The notes: a model not told the origin generated them from the sequence alone. DNA of 64,000 bases from Mesohalobacter halotolerans (GCF_006120725.1 NZ_SWMU01000001.1:62001-126000), one strand, 5' to 3'; counted from the first letter of the stretch, positions 54,298 to 64,000 are shown. A program made the numbers and translations.

Positions 54298-56160
54298 ATG
54301 AAGCTTAAGGTTTTTTGTAGTTTTATTCTGTTTACATTTGGATTTATGGGTTGGTCACAAATTAGCTTTTGCCCTGGTAATACAGGAGAGGCAATTTTTG
54401 AAGAAGATTTTGGTCAAGGCACAACTAATGGACCACCACTTGGAGCAGATATTACAACTTATACATACGTCAATCAAGCACCACAAGATGGGCAATACAC
54501 CATTTCTTCAAATTTGATGCAGCTTGATGGTTTTCATGATATAAGTGATAATACTGGTAACACTAATGGTAAAGCTTTGATTGTTAACGCAGATTTTGAT
54601 GCAGGCTTATTTTTTCAAATTCCTATAGATGGTTTATGCGAAAACAACCCTTATGAATTTTCTGCATTTTTAGTCAATTTGTACAACATCAGTACTAATT
54701 TTTGTGCAGGCACAGGTATTCCGGTCAATGTCAGGTTTCAAATTTGGGATGAAACTGATACAACATTATTAGTTGAAGGAAGTACAGGCGATATTCCCGG
54801 CACCTCAACGCCTAGTTGGGAACAATATGCTGTGACTTTTGAAACCTTAACAGGTCAAACTTCTGTAATTTTAAAAATGCTGAATAATGGTGACGGTGGT
54901 TGTGGAAATGACTTGGCTATCGATGATATTGTATTTAAATCTTGTGGAGATTTAACTGAAATATTTAATGAAAATGACGAGAATAGCATTGAAATTTGTG
55001 AAAACGAGAGCCTAGATGAACTTTTTCTTTCTGCAGTACCCGATTTTTCTGTATACGATTCACATTTTTACCAATGGCAACAAAGCGATGACAACGTAAA
55101 CTGGACAAATATCCCTGGTGAAACTAATGAAACTTTAGAACTCAATAATTTGAACTCAACTCAATTTTTTAGGGTAAAAGTAGCAGAAGACCAGATTAAT
55201 GTCAATAATAATTTGTGTAATAGTATTTCTAATGTATTTGAAGTCAGTGTTCAAGATTTTATCCCTGCTGAGAGTTTAGGCGATGTTGAAATTTGTGAAG
55301 GTGAAAACGCTGTTTTACAAGTACAGAATAATCCAAACATCAGCGTAGATTGGTATGACGCACCAGTTGGTGGCAATTTATTACTCGAAGATAGTTTTAG
55401 TTTTGAGCCTGAGAGTGAAGGTACTTTTTACGTTGAAAGTACAACTATCCAGGGTAATTGCATAAATCCTACGCGAACAGCTATTAATTTTACTTTAAAC
55501 AATACTCCTGAAAATGAATCCGTTAGTATTGAAATATGCCCAAGTGAAAGCACTATTTTAAATGCTGAAATACCAAATGTCACTTTTTCATGGTCAACAG
55601 GTGAAACTACTGCACAAATTGAGGTTGATGAAGCTGGTACTTATAGTGTAGAACGCACTACAGACGATGGCTGTTCATCCACTAAAGTATTTGAAGTTTC
55701 ACTTCTGGAAGAGGCCGTCGTTCAAGACATTAAAAGTGTTGGTCGTGATATTGTTATTCGTTTAGAAAATGAAGGTGACTTTTCATTTGCTCTTGATGGA
55801 CAAAACTTTCAAACCTCACCGATTTTTGAAAATGTAGCCGGTGGTCTTTACAATATCAGTATCCAAAGTAGTGATTGCGGCATTCAGGTTATAGAGTTTC
55901 CACATTTGGAAATTCCTCAGTTTTTTACACCTAACGGTGATGGCTTTAATGATGTTTTTAGAATCCCTGCCGATCGCTTTTTTGGAGAATTTAGTATCTT
56001 TATATTCGACCGGTACGGAAAGTTGGTCGCCTCGGGAGAAAGTGCACCTTTTGTCTGGGATGGAACCTATAATGGTCGAGATTTACCATCTCAAGATTAT
56101 TGGTATCGATTAGAAGTAGATGGACAAACTTTTACGGGTAACTTTACATTGAAACGATGA
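54298..56160 (+). CDS. T9SS-secreted protein with type B (gliding motility-associated) C-terminal domain
   Basis: The start is placed at 54298, where a signal peptide begins (MKLKVFCSFILFTFGFMGWSQ); the reading extends 24 codons upstream without signal features. Residues 25 to about 215 look like a carbohydrate-binding or jelly-roll domain with Cys pairs (MAM-like), then two Ig-like repeats with CESEN-like and ICEGENAVL segments. The C-terminal about 80 residues (FFTPNGDGFNDVFR, FDRYGKLVASG) are the CHU_C type B sorting domain that directs export by T9SS and retention at the surface. Adhesin or matrix protein is the best guess. The stop overlaps the next start (ATGA). Confidence 0.9.
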   Translation: MKLKVFCSFILFTFGFMGWSQISFCPGNTGEAIFEEDFGQGTTNGPPLGADITTYTYVNQAPQDGQYTISSNLMQLDGFHDISDNTGNTNGKALIVNADFDAGLFFQIPIDGLCENNPYEFSAFLVNLYNISTNFCAGTGIPVNVRFQIWDETDTTLLVEGSTGDIPGTSTPSWEQYAVTFETLTGQTSVILKMLNNGDGGCGNDLAIDDIVFKSCGDLTEIFNENDENSIEICENESLDELFLSAVPDFSVYDSHFYQWQQSDDNVNWTNIPGETNETLELNNLNSTQFFRVKVAEDQINVNNNLCNSISNVFEVSVQDFIPAESLGDVEICEGENAVLQVQNNPNISVDWYDAPVGGNLLLEDSFSFEPESEGTFYVESTTIQGNCINPTRTAINFTLNNTPENESVSIEICPSESTILNAEIPNVTFSWSTGETTAQIEVDEAGTYSVERTTDDGCSSTKVFEVSLLEEAVVQDIKSVGRDIVIRLENEGDFSFALDGQNFQTSPIFENVAGGLYNISIQSSDCGIQVIEFPHLEIPQFFTPNGDGFNDVFRIPADRFFGEFSIFIFDRYGKLVASGESAPFVWDGTYNGRDLPSQDYWYRLEVDGQTFTGNFTLKR

Positions 56161-56645
56161 CAATAAAACCATACTGCAACTATTTAATCAGAACTTCTGC
56201 TTTATTCCTTATCATAAGCCTAGCTTCTTGCGGGATTTCAAAACGTTTGGCAAAAGAAAATAAAGCACAACAAATCACAACTTATGCGAAAAGCTTTTTA
56301 GGAACATCTTACCGTTATGGCGGCACAACATCATCCGGGATGGACTGTTCGGGCTTGGTTTATCGGTCTTTTTACAGACATGGTATTGAATTGTCTCGTA
56401 CATCAAAAGCCATGTCTAAGCGCGGTAAAAAAACAAAGTTGAGAAAAGTTAAAATTGGCGACTTATTATTTTTTAAAACCTCAAATAAATGGGGTGGCGG
56501 CATTAATCATGTGGGGCTTGTTATTAAAGCTGATGGCCGCCATACTAAATTTATTCATTCTACTACTAGTCAGGGCGTTGTTGTGTCAAATCTCAGTCAA
56601 AAATACTGGCGAAAAAGTTTTAAATTTGCTAAACGGGTCTTATGA
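56157..56645 (+). CDS. NlpC/P60 (C40) peptidase lipoprotein
   Basis: A 162-residue lipoprotein (signal ending LASC, Cys at about residue 24) with an NlpC/P60 domain, a cysteine peptidase that cuts cell-wall peptides. Catalytic Cys lies in GMDCSGLVYRSF (about residue 64), His in GGINHVGLV (about 115) and the third residue in FIHSTTSQGV. The start ATG overlaps the previous stop (ATGA at 56157-56160), so it is translationally coupled to the secreted T9SS protein. It is followed by comEC with an 8-bp gap. Confidence 0.92.
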   Translation: MTIKPYCNYLIRTSALFLIISLASCGISKRLAKENKAQQITTYAKSFLGTSYRYGGTTSSGMDCSGLVYRSFYRHGIELSRTSKAMSKRGKKTKLRKVKIGDLLFFKTSNKWGGGINHVGLVIKADGRHTKFIHSTTSQGVVVSNLSQKYWRKSFKFAKRVL

Positions 56646-56653
56646 TTTAAATT

Positions 56654-58666
56654 ATGCGTTTCCTCAATTTCACCTTAATCAAATTGTGTTTAGGTTATAT
56701 TGGTGGAATTTATTTAGGCTTTTTATTAAATCTTCAACTCAAAACATTAGTATTTTATGGATTTAGCTTAGTAGCTTTAATGGTTGTTTTTAGATGGCTT
56801 TGGAACCAAAAACTCCTTTTTTTATGGTCGTGTATTTTGATTTTTGGGGTTTTAGGAAGCTTAACTACACATGTTCATTTACCTCAAAATAAACCAAACC
56901 ACTTGGCACATTTAGATCTAAAGAGCCAAGAAGACGTAACTATTCAAGCAGATATTAGCGAAATTTTAAGGTCTAATGCTTATAATCACAAATACTTATT
57001 AGATAATTTAAATATTGATAACCAAGCATATCAGGGTAAAGTGTTACTTAATGTTTCTAAAGACTCTGTGAAACACAGTTTAAGTCTTGGGTCTAAAATT
57101 ATCATGTTGTCAACACTTCAGCCATTTCGTAAGGCTAGGAATCCACAAACTTTTGATTATGCCAAGTTTATGCAAAACCGAGATGTGTTTGCAGTGATAT
57201 ATGAAGATAAATTTGACCTGATAAAAGGAACGGACTTCAATTTATCGACTAACGCTGGACAATGGCGGCTCAATATAATCTCGGCTTTGCAAGATGCTGG
57301 CTTTAAAGACAAACATCTAGAACTCATTCAAGCTTTAATTTTAGGTCAAAAACAAGCCATTAATAAAGAGACCTACAATGAATTTGCTGAAGTTGGTGTT
57401 GTTCATATTTTGGCGGTTTCAGGTCTGCATGTGGGCATTGTTTTTTTAATTCTCAACTTTCTTTTTTCGCCTGTTTTAAGACTTCAATACGGTAGACTAT
57501 TTAAAGTCTTGTTGACTATTTTATTCCTTTGGGGATTTGCGGCTCTTGCTGGATTTTCGCCATCGGTCATGCGTGCCGTAACCATGTTTTCTTTTTTAGC
57601 CTTAGGACAACTATTTAGGCGAAAAACTAACAGCATCAATATGTTATGCCTATCTGCTGTTGTGCTTTTGATTTATAGACCACAACTATTATTTGAAGTC
57701 GGTTTTCAATTGTCTTATGCGGCGGTATTTGCTATAGTTATGCTATATCCTGTATTATCAAAACTCTATCAACCAAAATATAAAATTCCCAAAATATTTT
57801 GGGACACGGCTTATGTCAGTTTAGCAGCGCAAATTGGGGTTTTACCCTTTCAACTGTATTATTTTCATCAATTTCCGGGGTTGTTTTTATTAGGAAATCT
57901 CGTCATTATTCCATTTTTAGGTGTATTGATAAGTGGCGGTCTATTTTGTATGGTTTTGGCTTTATTAGATATTTTGATTTTTCCATTTGTAAAAACCTAT
58001 TCTTTTTTATTAGACCTATTAGTAGGTTATGTGGATTGGCTTTCACAATTCAAAGAATTTGTATTTCAAGAAATTTTCTTTACCAAACCTATGTTTTTAG
58101 GCATTTTACTTTTAGTACTGAGTTTTATGTTTATGATGAGAGAATATAAAAAATCTTACATTGTAGTTTTTTCGTTTTCACTTTTAGCATTTGTATTGGT
58201 CAGTATTTCTGAGATTGCCGAAATAGACAAGCAATCTGAATTCATTATCTTTCATAAAAATCGGCAAAGCCTTATTGGTATCAAGCAAGGCCGACAACTA
58301 CAAATATTTTCTGATAAAACCGATAATCTTACTGACACTTATTTGTTAAGTAATTATCAACTGATAAATCGAATAGACCTCACTGAAATTCATACTTTAA
58401 AGAATAGTTTTAAATTTAATAATCAAATTTTGACAGTAATTGATAGTTCGGGTATTTATTTAGAAGAAGTCAATCCTGATGTATTGATTTTAAGTCAGTC
58501 GCCAGATATTCATTTAGAAAAACTCATCAAAACAATTCAACCCAAACGTATAGTTGCTGATGGCAATAATTATAAAAGCTATGTTGAACGATGGCGACAA
58601 ACAGCTCAAAAATACAACATAGCTTTTCATTCAACTTATGAAGAAGGGTATTTTAATTTACCTTAA
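56654..58666 (+). CDS. ComEC/Rec2-family DNA internalisation protein
   Basis: The 670-residue membrane protein has an N-terminal OB/DUF4131 region, then the competence domain with VGVVHILAVSGLHVGIVFLILN and LAGFSPSVMRAVTMFSFLALGQLF, a run of about nine helices, and a C-terminal part where a full metallo-beta-lactamase domain is absent (only about 130 residues follow the last helix). ComEC forms the channel for single-stranded DNA uptake. The lack of the hydrolase domain is seen in many Bacteroidota ComEC proteins. Its 3' end overlaps the convergent thioredoxin-like gene by 14 bp. Confidence 0.9.
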   Translation: MRFLNFTLIKLCLGYIGGIYLGFLLNLQLKTLVFYGFSLVALMVVFRWLWNQKLLFLWSCILIFGVLGSLTTHVHLPQNKPNHLAHLDLKSQEDVTIQADISEILRSNAYNHKYLLDNLNIDNQAYQGKVLLNVSKDSVKHSLSLGSKIIMLSTLQPFRKARNPQTFDYAKFMQNRDVFAVIYEDKFDLIKGTDFNLSTNAGQWRLNIISALQDAGFKDKHLELIQALILGQKQAINKETYNEFAEVGVVHILAVSGLHVGIVFLILNFLFSPVLRLQYGRLFKVLLTILFLWGFAALAGFSPSVMRAVTMFSFLALGQLFRRKTNSINMLCLSAVVLLIYRPQLLFEVGFQLSYAAVFAIVMLYPVLSKLYQPKYKIPKIFWDTAYVSLAAQIGVLPFQLYYFHQFPGLFLLGNLVIIPFLGVLISGGLFCMVLALLDILIFPFVKTYSFLLDLLVGYVDWLSQFKEFVFQEIFFTKPMFLGILLLVLSFMFMMREYKKSYIVVFSFSLLAFVLVSISEIAEIDKQSEFIIFHKNRQSLIGIKQGRQLQIFSDKTDNLTDTYLLSNYQLINRIDLTEIHTLKNSFKFNNQILTVIDSSGIYLEEVNPDVLILSQSPDIHLEKLIKTIQPKRIVADGNNYKSYVERWRQTAQKYNIAFHSTYEEGYFNLP

Positions 58667-59198
58667 ACTCAGGTTCAAATTCCGCTTGATACTCTTGCCA
58701 AGCTTCAGCTGTAGTCACAGCTTTATAATCGTCACTGGCAATCATTTTTAAATATATTTCTAGATCTTCTGCAGATTTATAACCTTTTACAGGAGATATG
58801 ATATTACCTTTTTCATCAAAAAACACAATAGCGGGATAAGACGTAATCTGTAAAGCATCAGCAAAAAAGTGCTGGTAATTGCGTCCTTTTCGGTTAGGGT
58901 CATAATTGGGATTGGTGTATTCAAAATCTTTGTAATTCACTGTTTCTGTACCTTCACCATTAAAGTTGACAGCGTAAAAATGTTTGTTGACATATTTTAT
59001 CAAATCCTTATTGACAAAGGTATTTTCATTCATCTTATGACAGTAGCCACACCATTCGGTATAAACAAAAAGTAGAATTTTTTTGGGGTTATCGTCTTGT
59101 TTCTCAAGCGCTTCATTCATCGTCATCCACTCAATTTGTTGAGCAGAAATTCCAAAATTTACTAATAAAAAAACGCTAAAAACTATAGTTTTAAACAT
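58653..59198 (-). CDS. exported thioredoxin-family protein
   Basis: A signal peptide (ending GISAQ) precedes a thioredoxin fold with Cys50 and Cys53 in TEWCGYCHKMNE, then SYPAIVFFDEKG with the cis-Pro of the fold. The CGYC pair suits disulfide reduction or exchange in the periplasm. At 181 residues it resembles thioredoxin_7/DUF255-type small proteins. It is convergent with comEC, overlapping by 14 bp, and its promoter side faces the T9SS type A gene. Confidence 0.88.
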   Translation of the reverse strand: MFKTIVFSVFLLVNFGISAQQIEWMTMNEALEKQDDNPKKILLFVYTEWCGYCHKMNENTFVNKDLIKYVNKHFYAVNFNGEGTETVNYKDFEYTNPNYDPNRKGRNYQHFFADALQITSYPAIVFFDEKGNIISPVKGYKSAEDLEIYLKMIASDDYKAVTTAEAWQEYQAEFEPEFKVN

Positions 59199-59270
59199 GA
59201 ACCTTTTGAAAGTATAACGACAAATTTACAAAATGATTGTTTCACAATATATTTCAATATTATAATTAAT

Positions 59271-60179
59271 CTATTCTTTCACTAATTTTTTTCTCACAAT
59301 ACCCCGATTGCTTGTTAAAACCAGAACATACAAACCACGCGCAATATTGCTTACATCTAGAGTTTGAGCATCTAGATTGTTGAAAGTTTTGACGAGTTGA
59401 CCTTGAAGGCTAAATATTTTTGCGGATTTGAATTGTAGATTATCGGCTTTAATATTTATAATACCACTTGTAGGGTTAGGACTGATGCTTACCGATTCCT
59501 GATTAAATCGTTTAGTGTTTAAGGAGCAGGTTTCAGAAAAAAAGTAGGGGTTGTTGTTGGCGCTAATTGTCCAAGTGCTATAAACGCCTGTGCCTGCTGT
59601 GGCGGCGGCAGCATCTGTAACTTTTATACAAAAATCTTGTTGCTGAGCCGACGAGGCTTGATCTGCTGGGGGCGGAAGCGGGGCACTAATATCAATATTT
59701 ATACTCAAGTTACTCACATCGGTTGTACCAGATTTTAAATCTATTTGTTTTAAAGGCCAAATTCCAGGCGTTTGAATTTGATTGATATTAGGATTTTCAC
59801 TCAAATCTATTTTTTCTACAAAGTGCGTAATAGCATCGTCTCCACCAATCATCGTTAAGGTTTCTAACATGGTGTTAGCCGTAAGATCAAGCGATAAATT
59901 GCTGCTACTATTTGATAAATCCAGATTATCTATCGTAAGGTTTTGAAGCTGAGCAAAGTCTTGTAGTCCAGTTAAATCGCTAATAACATTAAATCCTAAA
60001 TTTAATACGTTTATATTATTAATGTCGCTGGTAAAAACTTGACCATTTAAAATACCATCTGAATCAATATTTTGGTCTAAAAGGGTTTGCTCAAAGTTTT
60101 GGTCGGGTATTAAAGTGATTTGGGCATTTGTAAAAAAGCAAATGAAAAATGTAATTATTGAAAATATTTTGAGTTGCAT
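59271..60179 (-). CDS. T9SS-secreted protein with type A sorting domain
   Basis: A signal peptide (MQLKIFSIITFFICFFTNAQ) is followed by a leucine-rich-repeat-like part (VLNLGFNVISDLTGLQDFAQL, LQNLTIDNLDLS) to about residue 155, a Pro/Ala/Gln-rich link, and the type A C-terminal domain from about residue 225 (SISPNPTSGIINIK, FSLQGQLVKTF, LYVLVLTS...VRKKLVKE). It is exported by T9SS and probably surface-bound. The binding partner is unknown. Confidence 0.9.
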   Translation of the reverse strand: MQLKIFSIITFFICFFTNAQITLIPDQNFEQTLLDQNIDSDGILNGQVFTSDINNINVLNLGFNVISDLTGLQDFAQLQNLTIDNLDLSNSSSNLSLDLTANTMLETLTMIGGDDAITHFVEKIDLSENPNINQIQTPGIWPLKQIDLKSGTTDVSNLSINIDISAPLPPPADQASSAQQQDFCIKVTDAAAATAGTGVYSTWTISANNNPYFFSETCSLNTKRFNQESVSISPNPTSGIINIKADNLQFKSAKIFSLQGQLVKTFNNLDAQTLDVSNIARGLYVLVLTSNRGIVRKKLVKE

Positions 60180-60297
60180 AATTTGATGTTTTAATGTCTA
60201 CAATGACATTCTATTGCCAAGTTAATAATATATTGACAATCCATAAATTTAGGAATTTTATTCTCAAGTAAATATTTATTCGTGAATTACTCGTTTT

Positions 60298-62406
60298 CTA
60301 CTTCACCCCATGCATTAATTTATTCACCACTTTACCTAGCGATATGATTAATAAACCGAAGGCGGCTGGCACAATAGTAAAAATTAAAAAGAATGTGGAT
60401 AAGGAATATTCTTCAGTGATGTTTTCGATTTCCCCACCAAAAACAGCAGCAAGCTTATTTCCAATAGCAATAGCCAAATACCACATGCCAAACATAAGTG
60501 CAATCATTCGTGCCGGCACTAATTTACTCACATAAGATAAGCCAATAGGAGAAGAGCAAAGCTCACCAAGCGTATGGAATAAATAGGCTAAAACCAACCA
60601 GACCATACCGACTTTCATCCCTTCTTGGATACCGTGTGAACCCCAAGCTAAAACCCCAAAACCGATAGCCATAATGATAAGGCCAAGACCATATTTCATG
60701 GTAGCCGATGGATTGTATTTGCTATCAAACCATTTGGAGAAAAAGGATGCAAACGCAATAATAAAAAAGGAATTCAAAATACTAAACCACGACACAGGAA
60801 TTTCAATTTCGTTGTCTAAAACTTCAACAACTTCGGCTTTTATCACTTTGTTATCTACATTGAGTTTTTCAGCTTTGAGTCTGGTATCTTTTAACTTTTC
60901 CGGGGTGAGATACCCAAAAGTTGAATTGACATTATCTTTGGTAATCATAGGGATTTCTTGACCAACTTCTAACTCATAGGTTTCTGCCAGACGCACAGTT
61001 TTGTCGACAACCTTATCATCAGATTGGACTTGATAATTTTCTGAAATTGGAATATATTCATATACAGGTTTGTCATTATCATCAACTTTGGGCTTGCCAT
61101 CTTCAACTACTTGTTGTTCAACTGCTTGATATGATACTTCATAAGCATTGGTATTCCAATCTCTGTTCAACATCCAAAGGGTCAATGCCCAGACGCCTAA
61201 AAATGTAATGGCTAAAACAATATTTGAACCAGGTATTTTTGAAAAAGACCGCTTGGACAACATATACAAAACATAAGTAATAATAAGAAGCGGTATAATA
61301 GTCAATGCTGTATTAATCACATTATAAGCAATAGCTGCACTTCCGCTAAGCGTTCTGTCCACAAAGTCTCTAGCAAAAATAATTAACGAAGAAGCGCCTT
61401 GTTCAAAAGACATCCAAAAAAATACCGTAAAAAAGGCAAAAATGATAAAGGCTATCATCCTATCTCTGACTACACCGGCATAGCGAATAATCCTTCCTAT
61501 AACCAATATTAAAAAGAGACCTAAACCTAATAATACCACAACGTACTGTCCGGAAATACTTGGTGTTTCGGCCCAAGCAAACATATCAAAGTCAGCTATT
61601 TTTGACATGGGATCATTTATAGCATAGCCTAAACCAATAATGGCTGATAAAACGATTAAAATTTTATCTAAAGTCGTAAACGGATTAGGTTTGACTTGGT
61701 CTTTTTCATCTTGACTTAATTCTACTCCAGTGTCTTTTTTGTCCTCTACATCACGCTTTTTCGGCACATCACCAATGCTCCCAAAAAGTGGTTTGGCCAG
61801 CCAAAATTGTAAAGTCCCAAGAAGCATAAAAACACCTGCCAAACCAAAACCGTAAGCCCAACCTAACTTTTCAGCCAAATATCCACAAAGCAGCATTCCG
61901 AAAAAAGCCCCTGCATTGACACCCATATAAAAAATGGTATACGCACCATCTTTTTTCTCTGGTAAAAACTTATACATCTCTGAAATGATGGATGTAATAT
62001 TGGGTTTAAAAAAGCCAGTTCCAATAATGATTAGACCTAAACCAATATAAAGCGAAGCTTCAGTTTCCAAAGCCATACTCGCGTGACCAGCAGTCATTAA
62101 GATAGAGCCAATAACCACAGCCCAATTATAACCAGTTAATTTATCGGCAATGATACCACCCAAAATTGGGGTAATGTAAAGTAACATGGCATAGGTTCCA
62201 AACAATGCCGTAGCATTTTCTGGCACCCATTCCCAGCCGGGATTATAGCTAATGACGGCCATAGTTAAAAAATTGACCAAAAGCACGCGCATCCCATAAA
62301 AGGAAAAACGTTCCCACATCTCTGTAAAAAACAAAACAAAAAGCCCAGCCGGGTGACCAAGCACTTTAGAATCAAAAAAATCGGGTTGGTTGGTGGTTGG
62401 TTTCAT
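60298..62406 (-). CDS. proton-dependent oligopeptide (POT) family transporter with long insert
   Basis: An MFS transporter of the POT/PTR2 family taking up di- and tripeptides with protons. Family motifs are FFTEMWERFSFYGMRVLL (ExxERFxYY type) and GFFKPNITSIISEMY. The 702 residues are far longer than the usual about 500: a hydrophilic insert of about 110 residues (about 415-530, rich in Glu, Val and Lys) lies between hydrophobic segments, where it would be on the periplasmic side. It is upstream of a paralogous POT gene on the same strand (gap 105 bp). Confidence 0.92.
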   Translation of the reverse strand: MKPTTNQPDFFDSKVLGHPAGLFVLFFTEMWERFSFYGMRVLLVNFLTMAVISYNPGWEWVPENATALFGTYAMLLYITPILGGIIADKLTGYNWAVVIGSILMTAGHASMALETEASLYIGLGLIIIGTGFFKPNITSIISEMYKFLPEKKDGAYTIFYMGVNAGAFFGMLLCGYLAEKLGWAYGFGLAGVFMLLGTLQFWLAKPLFGSIGDVPKKRDVEDKKDTGVELSQDEKDQVKPNPFTTLDKILIVLSAIIGLGYAINDPMSKIADFDMFAWAETPSISGQYVVVLLGLGLFLILVIGRIIRYAGVVRDRMIAFIIFAFFTVFFWMSFEQGASSLIIFARDFVDRTLSGSAAIAYNVINTALTIIPLLIITYVLYMLSKRSFSKIPGSNIVLAITFLGVWALTLWMLNRDWNTNAYEVSYQAVEQQVVEDGKPKVDDNDKPVYEYIPISENYQVQSDDKVVDKTVRLAETYELEVGQEIPMITKDNVNSTFGYLTPEKLKDTRLKAEKLNVDNKVIKAEVVEVLDNEIEIPVSWFSILNSFFIIAFASFFSKWFDSKYNPSATMKYGLGLIIMAIGFGVLAWGSHGIQEGMKVGMVWLVLAYLFHTLGELCSSPIGLSYVSKLVPARMIALMFGMWYLAIAIGNKLAAVFGGEIENITEEYSLSTFFLIFTIVPAAFGLLIISLGKVVNKLMHGVK

Positions 62407-62511
62407 GATTTTTATATTTCTATTTAAAAATTAAAAAATTTAAGAGCTTAAAATGTTTTCTCAAATTTACTACTGGCTAAAGTTTCGCAAACATTACTAC
62501 TCAGTAATCAA

Positions 62512-64000
62512 TCATTTAACTTCATCATCTGCCAGCTCAAAGCCTTCTTGTTCTAAACCTTCTATTTCTTTTTCTTCAGCACCGTGGGTCAAGCGTTTGA
62601 GTGGTTTTAATAACAAAATAACCAAAACGCCAAAAATCACGCAAAAAATAGTAATCCCGGCAAAAGTCCTAAACTCTAAGTCGGTTTGAAACTGATCAAC
62701 TACAATCTGACCTATATATTTATCATTTTTATAATCAAAATTTAGAAATACAGTTAATGACTCACTTGATGAAGCCTCATACCCATTCAAACGATTAACA
62801 AATTCTTCTTTAGATTTTGCTTCTTTAAATTTAAAAATTTCTGAAATATCACTTTTGTCAAAAGCAAAATTACCATTGCTCACAAAGGCTTGGCTTTCAA
62901 TTGTAAAAGCCTTGTTTTTAGCAAAAATACTGTCAGTTTTATTTTCGGTCAACAAAGGTTTAACTTGATCTGCAGATGCATTTAACTCAATTCGAATGGG
63001 TTCTGCTTGTGAAGATTCGCCTATAATTCCAGCCACTTTGTTTCCTAAGCCGGTAGCTGCAAAATAGACCCCCATCATCAATGCCCCATATTTGACCGGA
63101 GCTAATTTGGTGATAAAGGACAAAGCAACAGGAGAAGCCGATAACTCTCCTATGGTATGAAGTAAATACGCAAAAATTAACCAATACAGTGCTGCTGAAC
63201 CATTTGCTGCATATTGTTGTGTGGCAAACACCATAAAAACAAAGCCAAGCCCCATGATAATAACACCTACCGCCATTTTAAAAATAGAGGAGGCTTCTTT
63301 CCCTTTATTTTTTATCCACTGCCAAAAAATAGCTACCGGCAAACCAAATATAATGATATAAGTCGGGTTTAAAGATTGAAAAAATGCCGCAGGAATTTCC
63401 CAACCACCTAGCATTCTATCTGTCTTCTGCTGCGCATAAATATTTAACAATCCTCCAGCTTGTTCAAAAGCGCCCCAAAACACTATCACAATTAAAAAAG
63501 AAAGTAACAAAACCAAGTATCGGTCTTTTTGAATTTTGGATTCTAAGTCTTGATAAACCGTCATCATAAATCCGACAACTAAAGTGAGGAATAGAAAGAA
63601 TATGACATAGGCCGAGACTTCAGTTTCCATAAAATTAAGTGGAATAAATACTGATGTAGCAGCCAATAAAACAATAACAATCAAAGTGTTTTTAGTGCTA
63701 AACATTTGACTAAAAATTTGATTGAGCGACACATCGTGGTCGCTAGCCGTGGCTTTTGTAGGTTTATTACCTACGTGGGTTAAAAATCGTGTCCCATAAA
63801 CGTAGACCAATTGACCAAGAACCATTCCAATGGCTGCAAGTCCAAAGCCGTAGTGCCAACCGTATTCGGCAGCAACCCAACCTACTAATATACTGGCTAC
63901 AGCCGCACCGACATTAATACCGATATAAAATATTGAAAAGCCTTTATCACGTCTCGGATCGCCTTCTTTATAAAGACCACCAACCATGGTTGAAATATTG
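62512..64000 (-). CDS. POT family peptide transporter, 5' end outside window
   Basis: A second POT transporter, reading off the right edge: the frame is still open at 64000 (codons before the Met at 63987 read NIST), so the N-terminal helices and the ExxERFxYY motif are missing. FSIFYIGINVGAAVASILVGWVAAEYGW and TIGELSASPVALSFITKLAP are POT motifs. A hydrophilic insert of about 110 residues (about 325-435) precedes the last helix, at a different place from the insert in the neighbouring paralogue. The pair probably arose by duplication, and the substrates may differ. Confidence 0.9.
   Translation of the reverse strand, partial: NISTMVGGLYKEGDPRRDKGFSIFYIGINVGAAVASILVGWVAAEYGWHYGFGLAAIGMVLGQLVYVYGTRFLTHVGNKPTKATASDHDVSLNQIFSQMFSTKNTLIVIVLLAATSVFIPLNFMETEVSAYVIFFLFLTLVVGFMMTVYQDLESKIQKDRYLVLLLSFLIVIVFWGAFEQAGGLLNIYAQQKTDRMLGGWEIPAAFFQSLNPTYIIIFGLPVAIFWQWIKNKGKEASSIFKMAVGVIIMGLGFVFMVFATQQYAANGSAALYWLIFAYLLHTIGELSASPVALSFITKLAPVKYGALMMGVYFAATGLGNKVAGIIGESSQAEPIRIELNASADQVKPLLTENKTDSIFAKNKAFTIESQAFVSNGNFAFDKSDISEIFKFKEAKSKEEFVNRLNGYEASSSESLTVFLNFDYKNDKYIGQIVVDQFQTDLEFRTFAGITIFCVIFGVLVILLLKPLKRLTHGAEEKEIEGLEQEGFELADDEVK

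Noticed and set aside
58653-58666. The 14-bp convergent overlap of comEC and the thioredoxin-like gene as a fusion or error
   Set aside because: Both proteins have full-length, plausible C-termini; short tail-to-tail overlaps are common.

Overview
The window reads as a chromosomal segment of a low-G+C member of the Bacteroidota, most likely Flavobacteriaceae. Support comes from type A and type B sorting domains of the type IX secretion system (T9SS), a gliding-type C-terminal domain, the fused E1 alpha/beta 2-oxoacid dehydrogenase, a B-type succinate dehydrogenase, an Mpl ligase, RprY-free A+T-rich leaders, and promoters of the TTTG / TAnnTTTG type (seen upstream of rplU, sdhC, tRNA-Asn and ndk). 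No species can be named from sequence alone.

Layout. 1-13 kb: acyltransferase end, metG, a small lipoprotein, rplU-rpmA, HMG-CoA lyase, a serine hydrolase, hemW, an M50-like membrane protein, ruvC, and a translationally coupled membrane protein plus glycosyltransferase pair. 13-25 kb: obgE, mpl, a TPR protein, a broken Aquifex-type aconitase, the sdhCAB operon, a Sco-type copper protein and rseP. 25 kb: three tandem 83-bp units derived from tRNA-Asn lie between a strong promoter and the intact tRNA-Asn gene, followed by a decayed GIY-YIG nuclease gene. 25.7-31 kb: a surface polysaccharide operon (UDP-HexNAc dehydrogenase, epimerase, rfbB, rfbA, a cytidylyltransferase-like gene, rfbC; no rfbD seen). 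31-44 kb: a phosphopantetheinyl transferase, ahcY, a frameshifted recQ, an AAA/DUF4143 ATPase with a twin operator, terC, a CIA30 protein with a prolyl oligopeptidase, and nrdB-nrdA. 44-53 kb: a thioredoxin-domain (DUF255) protein, then the E1 and E2 genes of a 2-oxoacid dehydrogenase complex, with three small accessory cassettes around them (toxin-antitoxin, GxxExxY, four-helix bundle), each bounded by repeats. 53-64 kb: ndk, two T9SS cargo proteins, an NlpC/P60 lipoprotein, comEC, a thioredoxin-like protein and two POT peptide transporters (the second cut by the window edge).

Most of the window is ordinary housekeeping sequence. The unusual material is in the gaps: (i) the tRNA-Asn-derived tandem array; (ii) a 20-21-nt palindromic element found three times, twice nested inside other repeats in opposite orientation; (iii) a duplicated 3' end of the E1 gene flanking a toxin-antitoxin pair at an exact 781-bp offset, with a 97-bp identical core inside diverged flanks; (iv) inverted repeats around the four-helix-bundle gene; (v) a 33-bp perfect palindrome and a twin CGTTTnnAAACG operator. 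Three genes are visibly broken: aconitase (three separate lesions), recQ (one base) and the GIY-YIG gene.
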